Positions 7,932-16,029 of a stretch of DNA of 64,000 bases are shown in pieces. The stretch comes from CAZDVQ01 sp964508975 (lineage in GTDB: Bacteria > Bacteroidota > Bacteroidia > Chitinophagales > Saprospiraceae), in the NCBI GenBank assembly GCA_964508975.1, contig CAZDVQ010000013.1:1-64000 (forward strand). The letters run 5' to 3'. How positions within the stretch are numbered: the stretch's first letter is position 1; each line of letters begins with the position of its first letter. The notes beneath the pieces were generated by a model that did no database searches, had not been told where the DNA came from, and was given only the letters and a program-made list of their open reading frames with translations. The translations under genes and the position numbers were made by a program.

Positions 7932-8066
7932 TACGCGTGAGGTGCCCGTAGGGCCGCGGCGTAGCCGCGGGTGCGTAGCACCGAGCATCGCGAAGCCCGG
8001 AGGGGACCGACCCCTGTACCCAACAGCCGCCGTTTTAGGCGGCCGTTGGGTACAGGGGGCACGCCC
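7932..8066 (-). repeat. GC-rich hairpin-array repeat R4 (subfamily II)
   Basis: Read on the minus strand it starts TTTGGGCGTGCCCCC and ends CCTCACGCGTA. Inside are a long palindrome TGTACCCAACGGCCGCC facing its complement (8008-8055), GGTCGGTCCCCTCCGGG shared with R3 and R10, and CCGCGGC-TAC-GCCGCGG. It fills most of the gap after pyrB. Confidence 0.85.
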
Positions 8067-8315
8067 AAATCATGAAAAAAAATAAGGAAAGTTTGAAAAC
8101 AATGGATTGAATTTAGTCACTTCGACTAAAAATTCCGTTATATGTACTTGAGGCATAGCTTTAAGCGTTCAAGGGGGTAGACGCACTTTATTTCATACTT
8201 TTGCTTCATTAGCCAAATTTTATGCTAAAATTTCTTTTGATTTTGCTAAAATTTAATCATTTTTGGCTTTTGTTCTTCGATTTTGCGCCCAAAAAATTAA
8301 CTATAACCCAGCGGT
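8067..8315 (+). other. Gap between R4 and the coiled-coil gene, with a predicted promoter
   Basis: This AT-rich stretch holds TACTTTTG at 8196-8203, a good -7 element. Transcription would begin near 8210, about 105 bases before the ATG. The leader contains the run GCTAAAATTTCTTTTGATTT repeated in part. No gene is visible here. Confidence 0.55.
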
Positions 8316-11300
8316 ATGAACCACTTTACACTTATTTCACGCATAACCCTAGGGGTCATTTGTACATTATTTTCCCTTCAAAGCCTGATAGCACAATGCG
8401 AAGGCGTGTTTACAAAAGACCGTACAGCAGGCTCGGTACAATTGCTTGAAACCAAACGACAACACCTGGTGGTGCGTGGTGACCGCGAATATGTAATCGA
8501 GTTGCTGAACTCGGAACGTGGGCTTTTGGGCCGTTTTACCTCCGATGGTGGTGAAGTGTTGGAGCAAGGCGATGCCATTATGTTTGTAGATGCTAAGGGC
8601 GAGCAACGCCGCTATTATTTCATTGATGCTGGTGAGCGCGTGGATAAAGGTGGTAAGCCTGTGTATACCAATATATTACAACTTGATTTACCCGCTATTG
8701 AATGGTTTGCCAACACAACGTTGGCCCAGATTAGGGTTATCAACTTTGTACAAAAGAAAATGTATCCGTATGCCGTAAATACAGACCGTACAACGGAATT
8801 TAAAAATATGGCCGCTTGTTTCTTGCGGAAAGTAGACAAAAACGCCGTTGTCTCAGCGCCACTGCCAGATGCAGAAGTGAGTGCGAACAAATCTGTTTAT
8901 CAACCAGGAACACCTCCTGCGGGTGGTGGTGGTATTGGTGCAGCGCCCATGAAAGGAACCAAAACGCCTTGCGATAACCTGTCGGACGATGAATTAATCG
9001 AACTTAAAAAAGGTCTTGCTGCGGAGAAAAAACGCATCCAGGATGAAATCGTGGCGGAGAAACAAAAAGGCGAAAAGATTAAAGCACAACTGGCACAAGA
9101 AGTAATCGATGCCCGCGAAAAAGCGGCTGCCGAAAAAGCTAAAATTGCACAGGATGTACTCGATTCCCGTAAACGCGCCAACGAAGAAATTGAAAAGGCT
9201 AGCCGTGAGCTATCTAGCGCAATTGAAGAAGCCAAGAAAAAAGCCACGAGCCTGATAGAGCAAACCAATATCCAGGTAGTTGAATACAAGCAGAAAGCGG
9301 AGACCGAAATGCAAGCTTCGCAGTTGCGTTCAGCCGAAGAAGTTGCCGCATCGCGTAAACGTGCCGCCGAGGAGATGGAAAAAGCTAAGAAAGCCTTGGA
9401 TGACGCCAAACTTAGGTTCGCCGACGAGGTAGCTTCGGCCAAGGAAAATGCCGTGGAGGAGTTAAAGGAAATCCAAAATGAAATCGCAACTAAAGTTAAC
9501 GAGGCCCGCGAACGCGCTAAGCTTGAACAGCAAGCTACTGCCGCTGACGTGGTAACTACTCGCAATAAAGCAGCCGAGGAAATCCTTGCGATTCGCGAAA
9601 TCACGGCCAACGAGGTTGGTAAAATCAAGCAAGATGCTACCGAGGTGAAAAAGCAATTTGCCCTTGATGTAGCAGAAGCGCGCCGTCGCTCGGCAGAAGA
9701 GATTGCAAACGCTCGGGAGTTGGCCGCAGCCGAAATTCAGGATGCCATTGAAAAAGCGGAGAAACAAAAAGAAGAAGTGGCTAAAAACGTGGCCGATGCC
9801 CGTAAAAATGCCGCCGATGAGATAGCCCGGATCAATTCGACCATCGTGGACGCGAAACAAAACGCCGCCATGTTGCGCGACTCAGCCGCTGCCGAGGTTC
9901 AAGCCGCTAAACAACGTGCCGCAACAGAGGTACAGGCCGCCAAGTATCTATCTGCGGAAGAAGTAGTGGCTACCCGCAAAAAAGCAGAAGAAGAAAAAGG
10001 CAAAATAGCCACCGAGGTTCAAGCGGCGAAACAACGTGCTACTGACGAAATCAAGAAGATTCAAGAGGAACTCGCCAAGAAAATAGCCGAAGCCAAAGCC
10101 AAAGAAGAAGAAATTAAACGCAATAGTGCCATGGAGGTACAGGCTGCCCGAGAGCGGGCCGTGGCCGAGATAGCCAAGGCGAAAGAAGAAGCCCTGGCCA
10201 AGGTTGAATTTGCCAATCAGGAAGCATCGGAGGTACGCAACAAGGTATCGAGCGATGTAGGCGAGACCCAGAAAAAAGCCGAAGATAAGATCAAGGAAAT
10301 CCAAACGAACCTTGAAAAAGCCCTAGCTGAAACCAAAGCCAAGGAAGAACAATACAAAAACGCCAGCGTTGAGGAAGTGCAAGCCGCTCGTCAACGTGCC
10401 GGTGAAGAAATCATGAAAGCCCAGCAAAAAGCCCTGAACGAAGTTGCTGAACTCCAGAAAAACGTGGAGAACACCAAGCGCGAAATGGCGCAGCAAGTGG
10501 CTGATGCTAAACGCCGTGCTACCGAGGAGAAATTGAAAACCAACGAGGACTTGGCCAACGCCATCGCTAAGGATAAAGAAAATGCCGCCCTCGAACGCCA
10601 GAAAATAGCCAACGAGGTTGCTGCTATGCGCGAACGTGCCGCTAGCGAAATCAAGCGGGTACAAGACGAAGAAGCCGGCAAAACCCAAGAACTGCGCGCC
10701 AATGCCGTGAAAGAGCGCGAAACTATCGCCCTCAACGTGTTGGCTGCCCGCGAGGAAGCCGCGGAGATGGTAGCCCTAGCCAAGGAAAATGCCGCTATCG
10801 AAATCGTGAAAGCGAAAGAAGAAGCGGAGGCCCGCAAGAAAACCATCGCCGACGAGGTGAAGGCCGCCCGCGACAAAGCAGATGCCGAAATCAAAGAAGC
10901 TCAACAAAAATCGGTTGCCGAGATTACCGACATCCGCACGAAAAACGAAGAGGCTAAAGTGAAATTAGCCGAAGAACTCAACCAGGCCCGCTCGAAAGCC
11001 CAGGAGGAAATTGCCAAGGCCAAAGAGGAATCGGCTAGCCAAGTAGCTGCCGAGAAAGAACGCAGCGCCAAAGCTGTACAAGATACTAAGGCTAAATCGG
11101 ACGAGCAAATCAAGGCCATGGCCGCTGAAGTACAAGCTGCCCGAGCAAAAGCTGATGCTGATATCCAGAAATCGGACGAAGATACCCGTAAGGCACTACT
11201 CGAGCATAACGCTCGCATTGATGAGCTCAAAGCCCGTGACCTCAACGACCTCGATGCTAAAATTCAACGCCTCAACGCGGAGATTCTTAGCCTAGAGAAA

Positions 11301-11318
11301 AAGAAACGAGGCGAGTAA
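8316..11318 (+). CDS. Exported 1000-residue alpha-helical coiled-coil protein
   Basis: The protein begins with a signal peptide (residues 1-26, ending SLIAQ) and a compact domain of about 170 residues with beta character. A Gly/Pro linker (about 195-215, PAGGGGIG) leads to one continuous helix from about 224 to 998. That helix is rich in Ala, Glu and Lys and built from degenerate units such as EVQAAKQRAATEV and EEVAASRKRAAEEMEKA. Conserved positions recur at spacings of 18 and 29 residues, sums of 7 and 11, which suggests mixed heptad/hendecad packing. There is no membrane segment after the signal, no T9SS tail and no Cys in the rod. I do not recognise a named family. It stands alone, ending at a perfect hairpin. 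A periplasmic spacer or filament is conceivable but is inference. Confidence 0.85.
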   Translation: MNHFTLISRITLGVICTLFSLQSLIAQCEGVFTKDRTAGSVQLLETKRQHLVVRGDREYVIELLNSERGLLGRFTSDGGEVLEQGDAIMFVDAKGEQRRYYFIDAGERVDKGGKPVYTNILQLDLPAIEWFANTTLAQIRVINFVQKKMYPYAVNTDRTTEFKNMAACFLRKVDKNAVVSAPLPDAEVSANKSVYQPGTPPAGGGGIGAAPMKGTKTPCDNLSDDELIELKKGLAAEKKRIQDEIVAEKQKGEKIKAQLAQEVIDAREKAAAEKAKIAQDVLDSRKRANEEIEKASRELSSAIEEAKKKATSLIEQTNIQVVEYKQKAETEMQASQLRSAEEVAASRKRAAEEMEKAKKALDDAKLRFADEVASAKENAVEELKEIQNEIATKVNEARERAKLEQQATAADVVTTRNKAAEEILAIREITANEVGKIKQDATEVKKQFALDVAEARRRSAEEIANARELAAAEIQDAIEKAEKQKEEVAKNVADARKNAADEIARINSTIVDAKQNAAMLRDSAAAEVQAAKQRAATEVQAAKYLSAEEVVATRKKAEEEKGKIATEVQAAKQRATDEIKKIQEELAKKIAEAKAKEEEIKRNSAMEVQAARERAVAEIAKAKEEALAKVEFANQEASEVRNKVSSDVGETQKKAEDKIKEIQTNLEKALAETKAKEEQYKNASVEEVQAARQRAGEEIMKAQQKALNEVAELQKNVENTKREMAQQVADAKRRATEEKLKTNEDLANAIAKDKENAALERQKIANEVAAMRERAASEIKRVQDEEAGKTQELRANAVKERETIALNVLAAREEAAEMVALAKENAAIEIVKAKEEAEARKKTIADEVKAARDKADAEIKEAQQKSVAEITDIRTKNEEAKVKLAEELNQARSKAQEEIAKAKEESASQVAAEKERSAKAVQDTKAKSDEQIKAMAAEVQAARAKADADIQKSDEDTRKALLEHNARIDELKARDLNDLDAKIQRLNAEILSLEKKKRGE

Positions 11319-11360
11319 ACGAAAACGTCCCTTGAACAAAGTTCAAGGGACGTTTTCGTT
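11318..11360 (+). terminator. Perfect 20-bp terminator hairpin after the coiled-coil gene
   Basis: Arms 11318-11337 and 11341-11360 are exact complements around the loop AAA; the first arm begins in the TAA stop codon. No long T-run follows, only TTTTCGTT inside the arm. Confidence 0.85.
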
Positions 11361-11478
11361 AGATAGGAGAGATGAGATGTGAGCGATGAGATAGGAGCGA
11401 TGAGATAGGAGAGATGAATTTATTCCGTTCATCATTCATAGTTCATCATTCATAGTTCATCATTCATAGTTCATAGTT
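11361..11478. repeat. Short tandem repeats (GATGAGATAGGAGC and TTCATCATTCATAG)
   Basis: A purine tract of degenerate GATGAGATAGGAG units (11361-11416) is followed by three perfect copies of the 14-mer TTCATCATTCATAG (11428-11441, 11442-11455, 11456-11469) and a half copy. The array separates two convergent genes. Confidence 0.9.
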
Positions 11479-11482
11479 CCTG

Positions 11483-12553
11483 TTATTTGCTTTGTTGCTG
11501 AATCGACTCGTTGTGGATAGCCTGTAAAATCCATCGGGCAAACTCTTCCGACAAGCCAGCGGTCACCATCTCGTGGGTACGTTGTTCCGATAAACTTTGC
11601 CAACGTTGCAGTTGAAGGATTGACACCCCATTTTCGCGTTTATAATCGCCGATTAGACGAGCGATGCGCATCCGTTCGGCCAGTAATTTAACCAGTTGAT
11701 CATCGAGCTGGTCAATATTTTGACGGAGGGCCTGGAGTTTTGAGGCAAAAATCGGGTCGCTGGTATCACTTTGCTTCAGTTCGAGTTTAGCCATGATTTG
11801 GCCCAGCACCTCGGGTGTAACTTGTTGTTTCGCGTCAGACCAGGCCGCATCTGGCGTGCAATGGCTTTCAATCATGTAGCCATCGTAGCCTAGGTCGAGG
11901 CCAAACTGGGCGGTTTCGAGCAATATATCGCGACGGCCACAAATATGGCTTGGGTCAACGATCATGCCCACATGCGGGTGCCTGCGCCTGAACTCGATGG
12001 GAATTTCCCAGTGCGGCGGATTCCTGAACTGTGTTTGGCCATATTGCGAGAAACCGCGGTGTATGGCCGCTAACTCGCGCAGCCCCACTTGGTATAGGCG
12101 TTCAAAAGCGCCAATCCAGAGTTCTAGATCGAGGTTTACAGGGTTTTTGATAAACACGGGTACATCTACGCCACGCAACACCTCGGCAATTTCTTGCACG
12201 GCAAAGGGGTTCACGGTGGTGCGGGCACCAATCCATAGCACGTCGATACCCGCCGCGAGGGCTTGCTCTACGTGCTCGGCCTTGGCCACCTCTATAGATA
12301 CAGGTAGGCCAGTGGCTAATCCAGCTTCCTTGAGCCAAGGCAAGCCAATGGCGCCAACGCCTTCAAAAGCGTTGGGGCGGGTACGGGGCTTCCAGATGCC
12401 ACCCCGCAACAAGTGTACTTTATGTTGTGCAATGCCAAGGCAAGTTTCCAGGGTTTGCTCGCGTGTTTCAACGCTACAAGGGCCGGCAATGGCCAGCGGG
12501 CGCTCCAGGTTAGGCCATAACGACCAGGTGTGCAGGGGTTTTATATCGTCCAT
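11483..12553 (-). CDS. DAHP synthase fused to chorismate mutase
   Basis: The 356-residue protein joins two shikimate-pathway enzymes. Residues 1-260 form a KDSA-type DAHP synthase, which condenses phosphoenolpyruvate and erythrose-4-phosphate: AIAGPCSVET, LRGGIWKPRTRP and the metal-site segment VGMIVDPSHICGRR. Residues about 275-345 form an AroQ chorismate mutase (LRQNIDQLDDQLVKLLAERM, then IGDYKRENG). The mutase domain is C-terminal here, as in Bacteroidota fusions, and may serve for prephenate/chorismate feedback. The gene is alone, converging on the coiled-coil gene. A gene symbol is withheld because aroG/aroF/aroA naming differs between groups. Confidence 0.93.
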   Translation of the reverse strand: MDDIKPLHTWSLWPNLERPLAIAGPCSVETREQTLETCLGIAQHKVHLLRGGIWKPRTRPNAFEGVGAIGLPWLKEAGLATGLPVSIEVAKAEHVEQALAAGIDVLWIGARTTVNPFAVQEIAEVLRGVDVPVFIKNPVNLDLELWIGAFERLYQVGLRELAAIHRGFSQYGQTQFRNPPHWEIPIEFRRRHPHVGMIVDPSHICGRRDILLETAQFGLDLGYDGYMIESHCTPDAAWSDAKQQVTPEVLGQIMAKLELKQSDTSDPIFASKLQALRQNIDQLDDQLVKLLAERMRIARLIGDYKRENGVSILQLQRWQSLSEQRTHEMVTAGLSEEFARWILQAIHNESIQQQSK

Positions 12554-12765
12554 GTGCTACAAAATCAAGCTGTTAGCGGCTTTGGGGAATAAACAATTTC
12601 CAGGCCGTTTGGTTTCAATTTTTATTGAAAGTTGTGAAATGGGACTGCAAAGTTCGGCTTTTTTTCGGAATGAACTAAGTGCAAAACATACGCTTTCCCT
12701 TATGTAGCATGGATAAACATCGCTAAAATCAAAAACGCAAGAAATACAAAAAATCAAAATAATGT

Positions 12766-12932
12766 GGGCGCCCCGGCGCGATGCGCCGTCGCTACGTTAC
12801 GCGGCTCGCTGTTCGCTCGGCCCAGCGCCGCCCAGGCCGCCTAACGGCGGCAGCCGAGGCATGCCTCGGCTCTACAATGGGCGGCTTGGTCTGGCGCTTC
12901 GCGCCACCGCTCCACATCGCTGGCGCGACGCA
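12766..12932 (+). repeat. GC-rich hairpin-array repeat R5 (subfamily I, longest copy)
   Basis: It begins GGGCGCCCCGGCGCGATGCG like R3, then changes to the subfamily I core CGCTACGTTACGCGGCTCGC shared with R1, R2 and R13. It ends CTCCACATCGCTGGCGCGACG followed by CA. Hairpins include GCCGAGGC-AT-GCCTCGGC and TGGCGC-TTC-GCGCCA. It is a visible join of modules from both subfamilies. Confidence 0.85.
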
Positions 12933-13329
12933 TGGTACACATCGGCCGAGCGGAAGCGCGTGATACTGCTAAATGCTGCCACAACACATTAAGCAGTTTT
13001 GACGTTACCTTATATACATTACCCCAACTTGGCCCGCACCAGGGGGTGAGGCGGATATGACCGAGCAGGGCGGCTACCAGCGCCGCCAGGCGCTTGAGGC
13101 CCGGTGGGGCGAAGGCTGGTACAGACAAGCACCACCGCTGCCGAACAGCCGGCCTGCGACAGGAATTAGAGCCGAACACCCGGTGCCGCGCAGCGGCAGG
13201 TGCCATAATGGACGAAATGAAGAAATGAGCAAATGATTGGATTGAACAAGCTGCAATATTTTGTGTCATTATAATTTGTACCATATAAATACCTGAAAAA
13301 TACTATTTTTGACCTTTCAATTTACCCGG
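12933..13329. other. Intergenic region with a second GC-rich, repeat-like block
   Basis: No gene is convincing here. The arms ACTGCTAAATG (12966 area) and CATTAAGCAGT form a small inverted repeat. From about 13029 to 13205 lies a GC-rich block with palindromes (GGCGGCTACCAGCGCCGCC, GTGCCGCGCAGCGGCA) that may be a decayed member of the hairpin-array family. AT-rich sequence with a -7 element TATTTTTG (13304-13311) follows, serving the porP/sprF-like gene. Confidence 0.5.
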
Positions 13330-14358
13330 ATGAGAAAATTATTACTTGGATTAACGTTGTTGTTGTGTATGCAATCGTCTTGGGCGCAAGACAATGTGTA
13401 CTCGCAATACCTCACGGCACCTTTGCTGCTGAACCCTGCGTTGACGGGTATTACCTCTAACCCGCGATTTACGTCCAACTACCGGGCGCAGTGGACAGAA
13501 CTGCCCACGGCGTACTCAACCTACTCGGTGTCGTACGACCAATTTGTAGACAAGTTGAACAGTGGTTTTGGCGTTTCTTTGATGTCGGATGTGCAAGGAA
13601 ATGGTATTTATAAAAACCTTTTTCTCACCGGCACGTATGCTTATAATGTCCAAGCAGCGGATAACTTGTTTTTCCGTGGTGGCGTGGATGTATCGTACGT
13701 AAACACCCGTTTGGATTGGGACAGGTTGATTTTTATTGACCAACTCGACCCGCTGACGGGCTCGACCGATGGGGCTGGTAACACCAACCCCAGCAACGAG
13801 GTACGTCCATTGAACACCAATGCTAATTATTTAGATATAGGTGTTGGCTTGATGGCATTTTCGGAGTATTGGTACGCTGGTGTCTCGCTGAAACACTTGA
13901 ACGCCCCGTCCGTAAGTCTTTTACGCGACCGCCAAAACCGCGGTGTGATACCGATGCGCGTAACTTTTAACGCTGGAGGAGAATTTCCTTTGAATCCACG
14001 CAATAAAGTTGGAACACACCCGTTCATATCTCCGAACGTTCTTTATACGCGACAAGCCGGCATGAACCAGATTAATGTCGGTACCCAAATCGGATACGGC
14101 AGTGTGTTTGCAGGATTATGGTACCGTTCGGTATTTTCTGCTAACTTCGCGAACTCCGATGCGGCAATCTTGTCGCTAGGATACCGGAAAGGCGTTTTCA
14201 GGCTGGGTTACAGCTATGATTTAACGGTATCTGGTTTATCGCCATCTACGGGTGGTGCCCACGAAGTTTCATTGATAATCAACTTAGACGAATCGGAAAA
14301 AGCGAAGAAGAAACGGAATGCAAGACGCTTTGAAAATTGCCTCAAAATATTCCGCTAA
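13330..14358 (+). CDS. PorP/SprF-family outer-membrane protein of the type IX secretion system
   Basis: The 342-residue protein has a signal peptide (MRKLLLGLTLLLCMQSSWAQ) and the family's opening DNVYSQYLTAPLLLNPALTG. A beta-barrel pattern follows (FLTGTYAYNVQAADNLFFRG, YWYAGVSLKHLNAPS, VFRLGYSYDLTVSG) and the end is ENCLKIFR. PorP is an outer-membrane partner of PorK/GldK in the secretion apparatus, while SprF-type paralogues assist particular cargo. A TTG start at 13309 would overlap the -7 element, so the ATG at 13330 is chosen. It is followed by gldJ from its own promoter rather than by gldK-gldL-gldM-gldN, so it may be a paralogue rather than the core PorP. Confidence 0.9.
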   Translation: MRKLLLGLTLLLCMQSSWAQDNVYSQYLTAPLLLNPALTGITSNPRFTSNYRAQWTELPTAYSTYSVSYDQFVDKLNSGFGVSLMSDVQGNGIYKNLFLTGTYAYNVQAADNLFFRGGVDVSYVNTRLDWDRLIFIDQLDPLTGSTDGAGNTNPSNEVRPLNTNANYLDIGVGLMAFSEYWYAGVSLKHLNAPSVSLLRDRQNRGVIPMRVTFNAGGEFPLNPRNKVGTHPFISPNVLYTRQAGMNQINVGTQIGYGSVFAGLWYRSVFSANFANSDAAILSLGYRKGVFRLGYSYDLTVSGLSPSTGGAHEVSLIINLDESEKAKKKRNARRFENCLKIFR

Positions 14359-14398
14359 TCAAGGTTCGCAGAAAATTTTTAACTGCTTTTGATTATTA

Positions 14399-14431
14399 TT
14401 TGTTTTTTTCCATTCATTCACTTTACCTTTG
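14399..14431 (+). promoter_or_regulatory. Promoter of gldJ (TTTG-N21-TACCTTTG)
   Basis: TTTG at 14399-14402 and TACCTTTG at 14424-14431 match both boxes of the Bacteroidota housekeeping promoter with 21-bp spacing. The predicted start of transcription, near 14438, confirms that the gldJ ATG is at 14462 and not at the earlier in-frame TTG. Confidence 0.85.
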
Positions 14432-14461
14432 TACGCTATTAATTGTAAAATCCCAATTCGA

Positions 14462-15961
14462 ATGAAGAAACAGCTGTATCTTGGTCTGATGTGTGTAGCA
14501 CTCGCTTTCATGGCTACCTCTTGCAAACCAAAAACTCGCTCTGCAACCACTAACTGGTCATATAACGACCAGAAATGGGGTGGCTTCGAAACCAAACAAG
14601 ATTATAAAGGGCAAGCAACTGGCCCGAACCTAGTGTTCATTGAAGGTGGTACTTTCTCTATGGGTATGACCGAGCAAGACGTTATGTTCGAGTACAAAAA
14701 CGTGCCACGTCGTGTAACTGTTTCTTCTTTCTACATGGATGAAACTGAAATCGCGAACGTTGATTACCTAGAATACTTGTACTGGTTAGGCCGTGTTTAT
14801 GGCCCAACGTATCCAGAAGTACCACGTAACGCGTTACCTGATACTTTGGTATGGCGCGAAGAATTGTCGTACAACGAGCCTTTCGTTGAAACGTACCTTC
14901 GTCACCCAGCTTACCAATTCTATCCAGTAGTAGGTGTTAACTGGTTGCAAGCCAATGAATTCTGCAAATGGCGTACCGACCGTGTGAACGAGATGATCCT
15001 GATTGAAAAAGGTATCCTCGAGTTGACACCAGACCAAACTACCGATAATAACTTCAACACCGAAGCTTACCTTTCTGGTCAATACGTAGGTACTGTTCGC
15101 AAGAATTTGCCTGACTTGAAAACTGGTGGCGAGCGTTCAGTTCGCTTCGAAGACGGTATCGTTCTTCCTGCTTACCGCCTCCCAACCGAAGCTGAATGGG
15201 AATATGCTGCGCTTGCCCTTATCGGCAACCAAGCTTATGCTGGTGACGAGCGTATCACTGACCGTCGTATCTACCCATGGGATGGCAACACTGACCGCTA
15301 TGGCGTACGTGGCAAATCTCAAGGTTTGATCCTCGCTAACTTCAAACGCGATCGTGGTGATTACATGGGTACTGCCGGTCGTTTGAACGATAAAGCACAC
15401 ATCACGGCTCCAGTACGTGAGTACTTGCCTAACGATTTCGGTCTGTACAACATGGCCGGTAACGTGAACGAATGGGTTGCTGACATCTACCGTCCTTCAA
15501 CTAGCATCTCTTTGCGTGACGTTGAAAGCCAAGATTTGAACCCTTACCGTGGTAACATCTACGAGCAAAAAGTACTTGACGAAGATGGTCGCCCAGTAAT
15601 GGACAGCCTCGGCCGCCTCAAATACGAAAAAGTAAAAGACGAAGATGTTGCTGACCGCTATAACTACCAACGTGGTAACGTAGTTGACCACTTGGATGGT
15701 GACCAACAATCAGAAGTATTCTACAACTTCGGTATCTCTACCTTGATTAGCGACAAAGCCCGCGTATTCAAAGGTGGCTCATGGGCCGACCGCCTCTACT
15801 GGTTGTCGCCAGCTACCCGCCGCTTCTTGGACGAAGATAAATCATCTTCAACCATCGGCTTCCGTTGCGCTATGACTCGTGTAGGTGCACCTGCATCAGA
15901 TAATACCGCTGGTAACTCTTTCCGCGTGAAAAAGAAAAAAGTAGTTCGCCAGTACAAATAG
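14462..15961 (+). CDS. gldJ: Gliding-motility lipoprotein GldJ
   Basis: The 499-residue product has a lipoprotein signal (MKKQLYLGLMCVALAFMATSC). The start of the mature part, NWSYNDQKWGGFETK, is typical of GldJ. A sulfatase-modifying-factor (SUMF/FGE-like) fold spans about residues 60-480 (LVFIEGGTFSMGMTEQDV, YMDETEIANVDYLEYLYWL, VGVNWLQANEFCKWRTDRVN, NMAGNVNEWVAD and KGGSWADRLYWLSPATRRF). The cysteines of true formylglycine-generating enzymes are not seen, so it is structural. In Flavobacterium GldJ is an outer-membrane lipoprotein needed for gliding and for stability of GldK. It follows the PorP/SprF-like gene and is followed by a terminator hairpin and murF. Adenine/thymine-ending codons suggest strong expression. 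Confidence 0.93.
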   Translation: MKKQLYLGLMCVALAFMATSCKPKTRSATTNWSYNDQKWGGFETKQDYKGQATGPNLVFIEGGTFSMGMTEQDVMFEYKNVPRRVTVSSFYMDETEIANVDYLEYLYWLGRVYGPTYPEVPRNALPDTLVWREELSYNEPFVETYLRHPAYQFYPVVGVNWLQANEFCKWRTDRVNEMILIEKGILELTPDQTTDNNFNTEAYLSGQYVGTVRKNLPDLKTGGERSVRFEDGIVLPAYRLPTEAEWEYAALALIGNQAYAGDERITDRRIYPWDGNTDRYGVRGKSQGLILANFKRDRGDYMGTAGRLNDKAHITAPVREYLPNDFGLYNMAGNVNEWVADIYRPSTSISLRDVESQDLNPYRGNIYEQKVLDEDGRPVMDSLGRLKYEKVKDEDVADRYNYQRGNVVDHLDGDQQSEVFYNFGISTLISDKARVFKGGSWADRLYWLSPATRRFLDEDKSSSTIGFRCAMTRVGAPASDNTAGNSFRVKKKKVVRQYK

Positions 15962-15983
15962 GATTATTTTCCTGTAAACTTTT

Positions 15984-16021
15984 ATTAAGGCCCCGACGTT
16001 TTCTAACGCCGGGGCTTTACT
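15984..16021 (+). terminator. Terminator hairpin after gldJ
   Basis: Near-complementary arms AAGGCCCCGACGTT and AACGCCGGGGCTTT (about 15987-16000 and 16005-16018) flank a TTCT loop. A T-run then overlaps the -7 element of murF (TACTTTTG, 16018-16025), so stop and start signals are packed together. Confidence 0.75.
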
Positions 16022-16029
16022 TTTGTACC

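Noticed and set aside
8900..10894. Long antisense frames opposite the coiled-coil gene
   Set aside because: They mirror the Ala/Glu-rich codons of the real gene as Ser/Ala/Phe-rich strings and have no start signals or motifs.
12762..12992. Open frames across the GC-rich intergenic blocks (also at 18628, 32053, 35655, 61954)
   Set aside because: They are low-complexity Arg/Ala/Pro frames produced by the palindromic GC repeats, open in several frames at once, with no family motif.
13029..13205. Structured RNA gene (RNase P RNA, tmRNA or similar)
   Set aside because: I looked for conserved core sequences of these RNAs and found none; the block looks like a decayed hairpin-array repeat.
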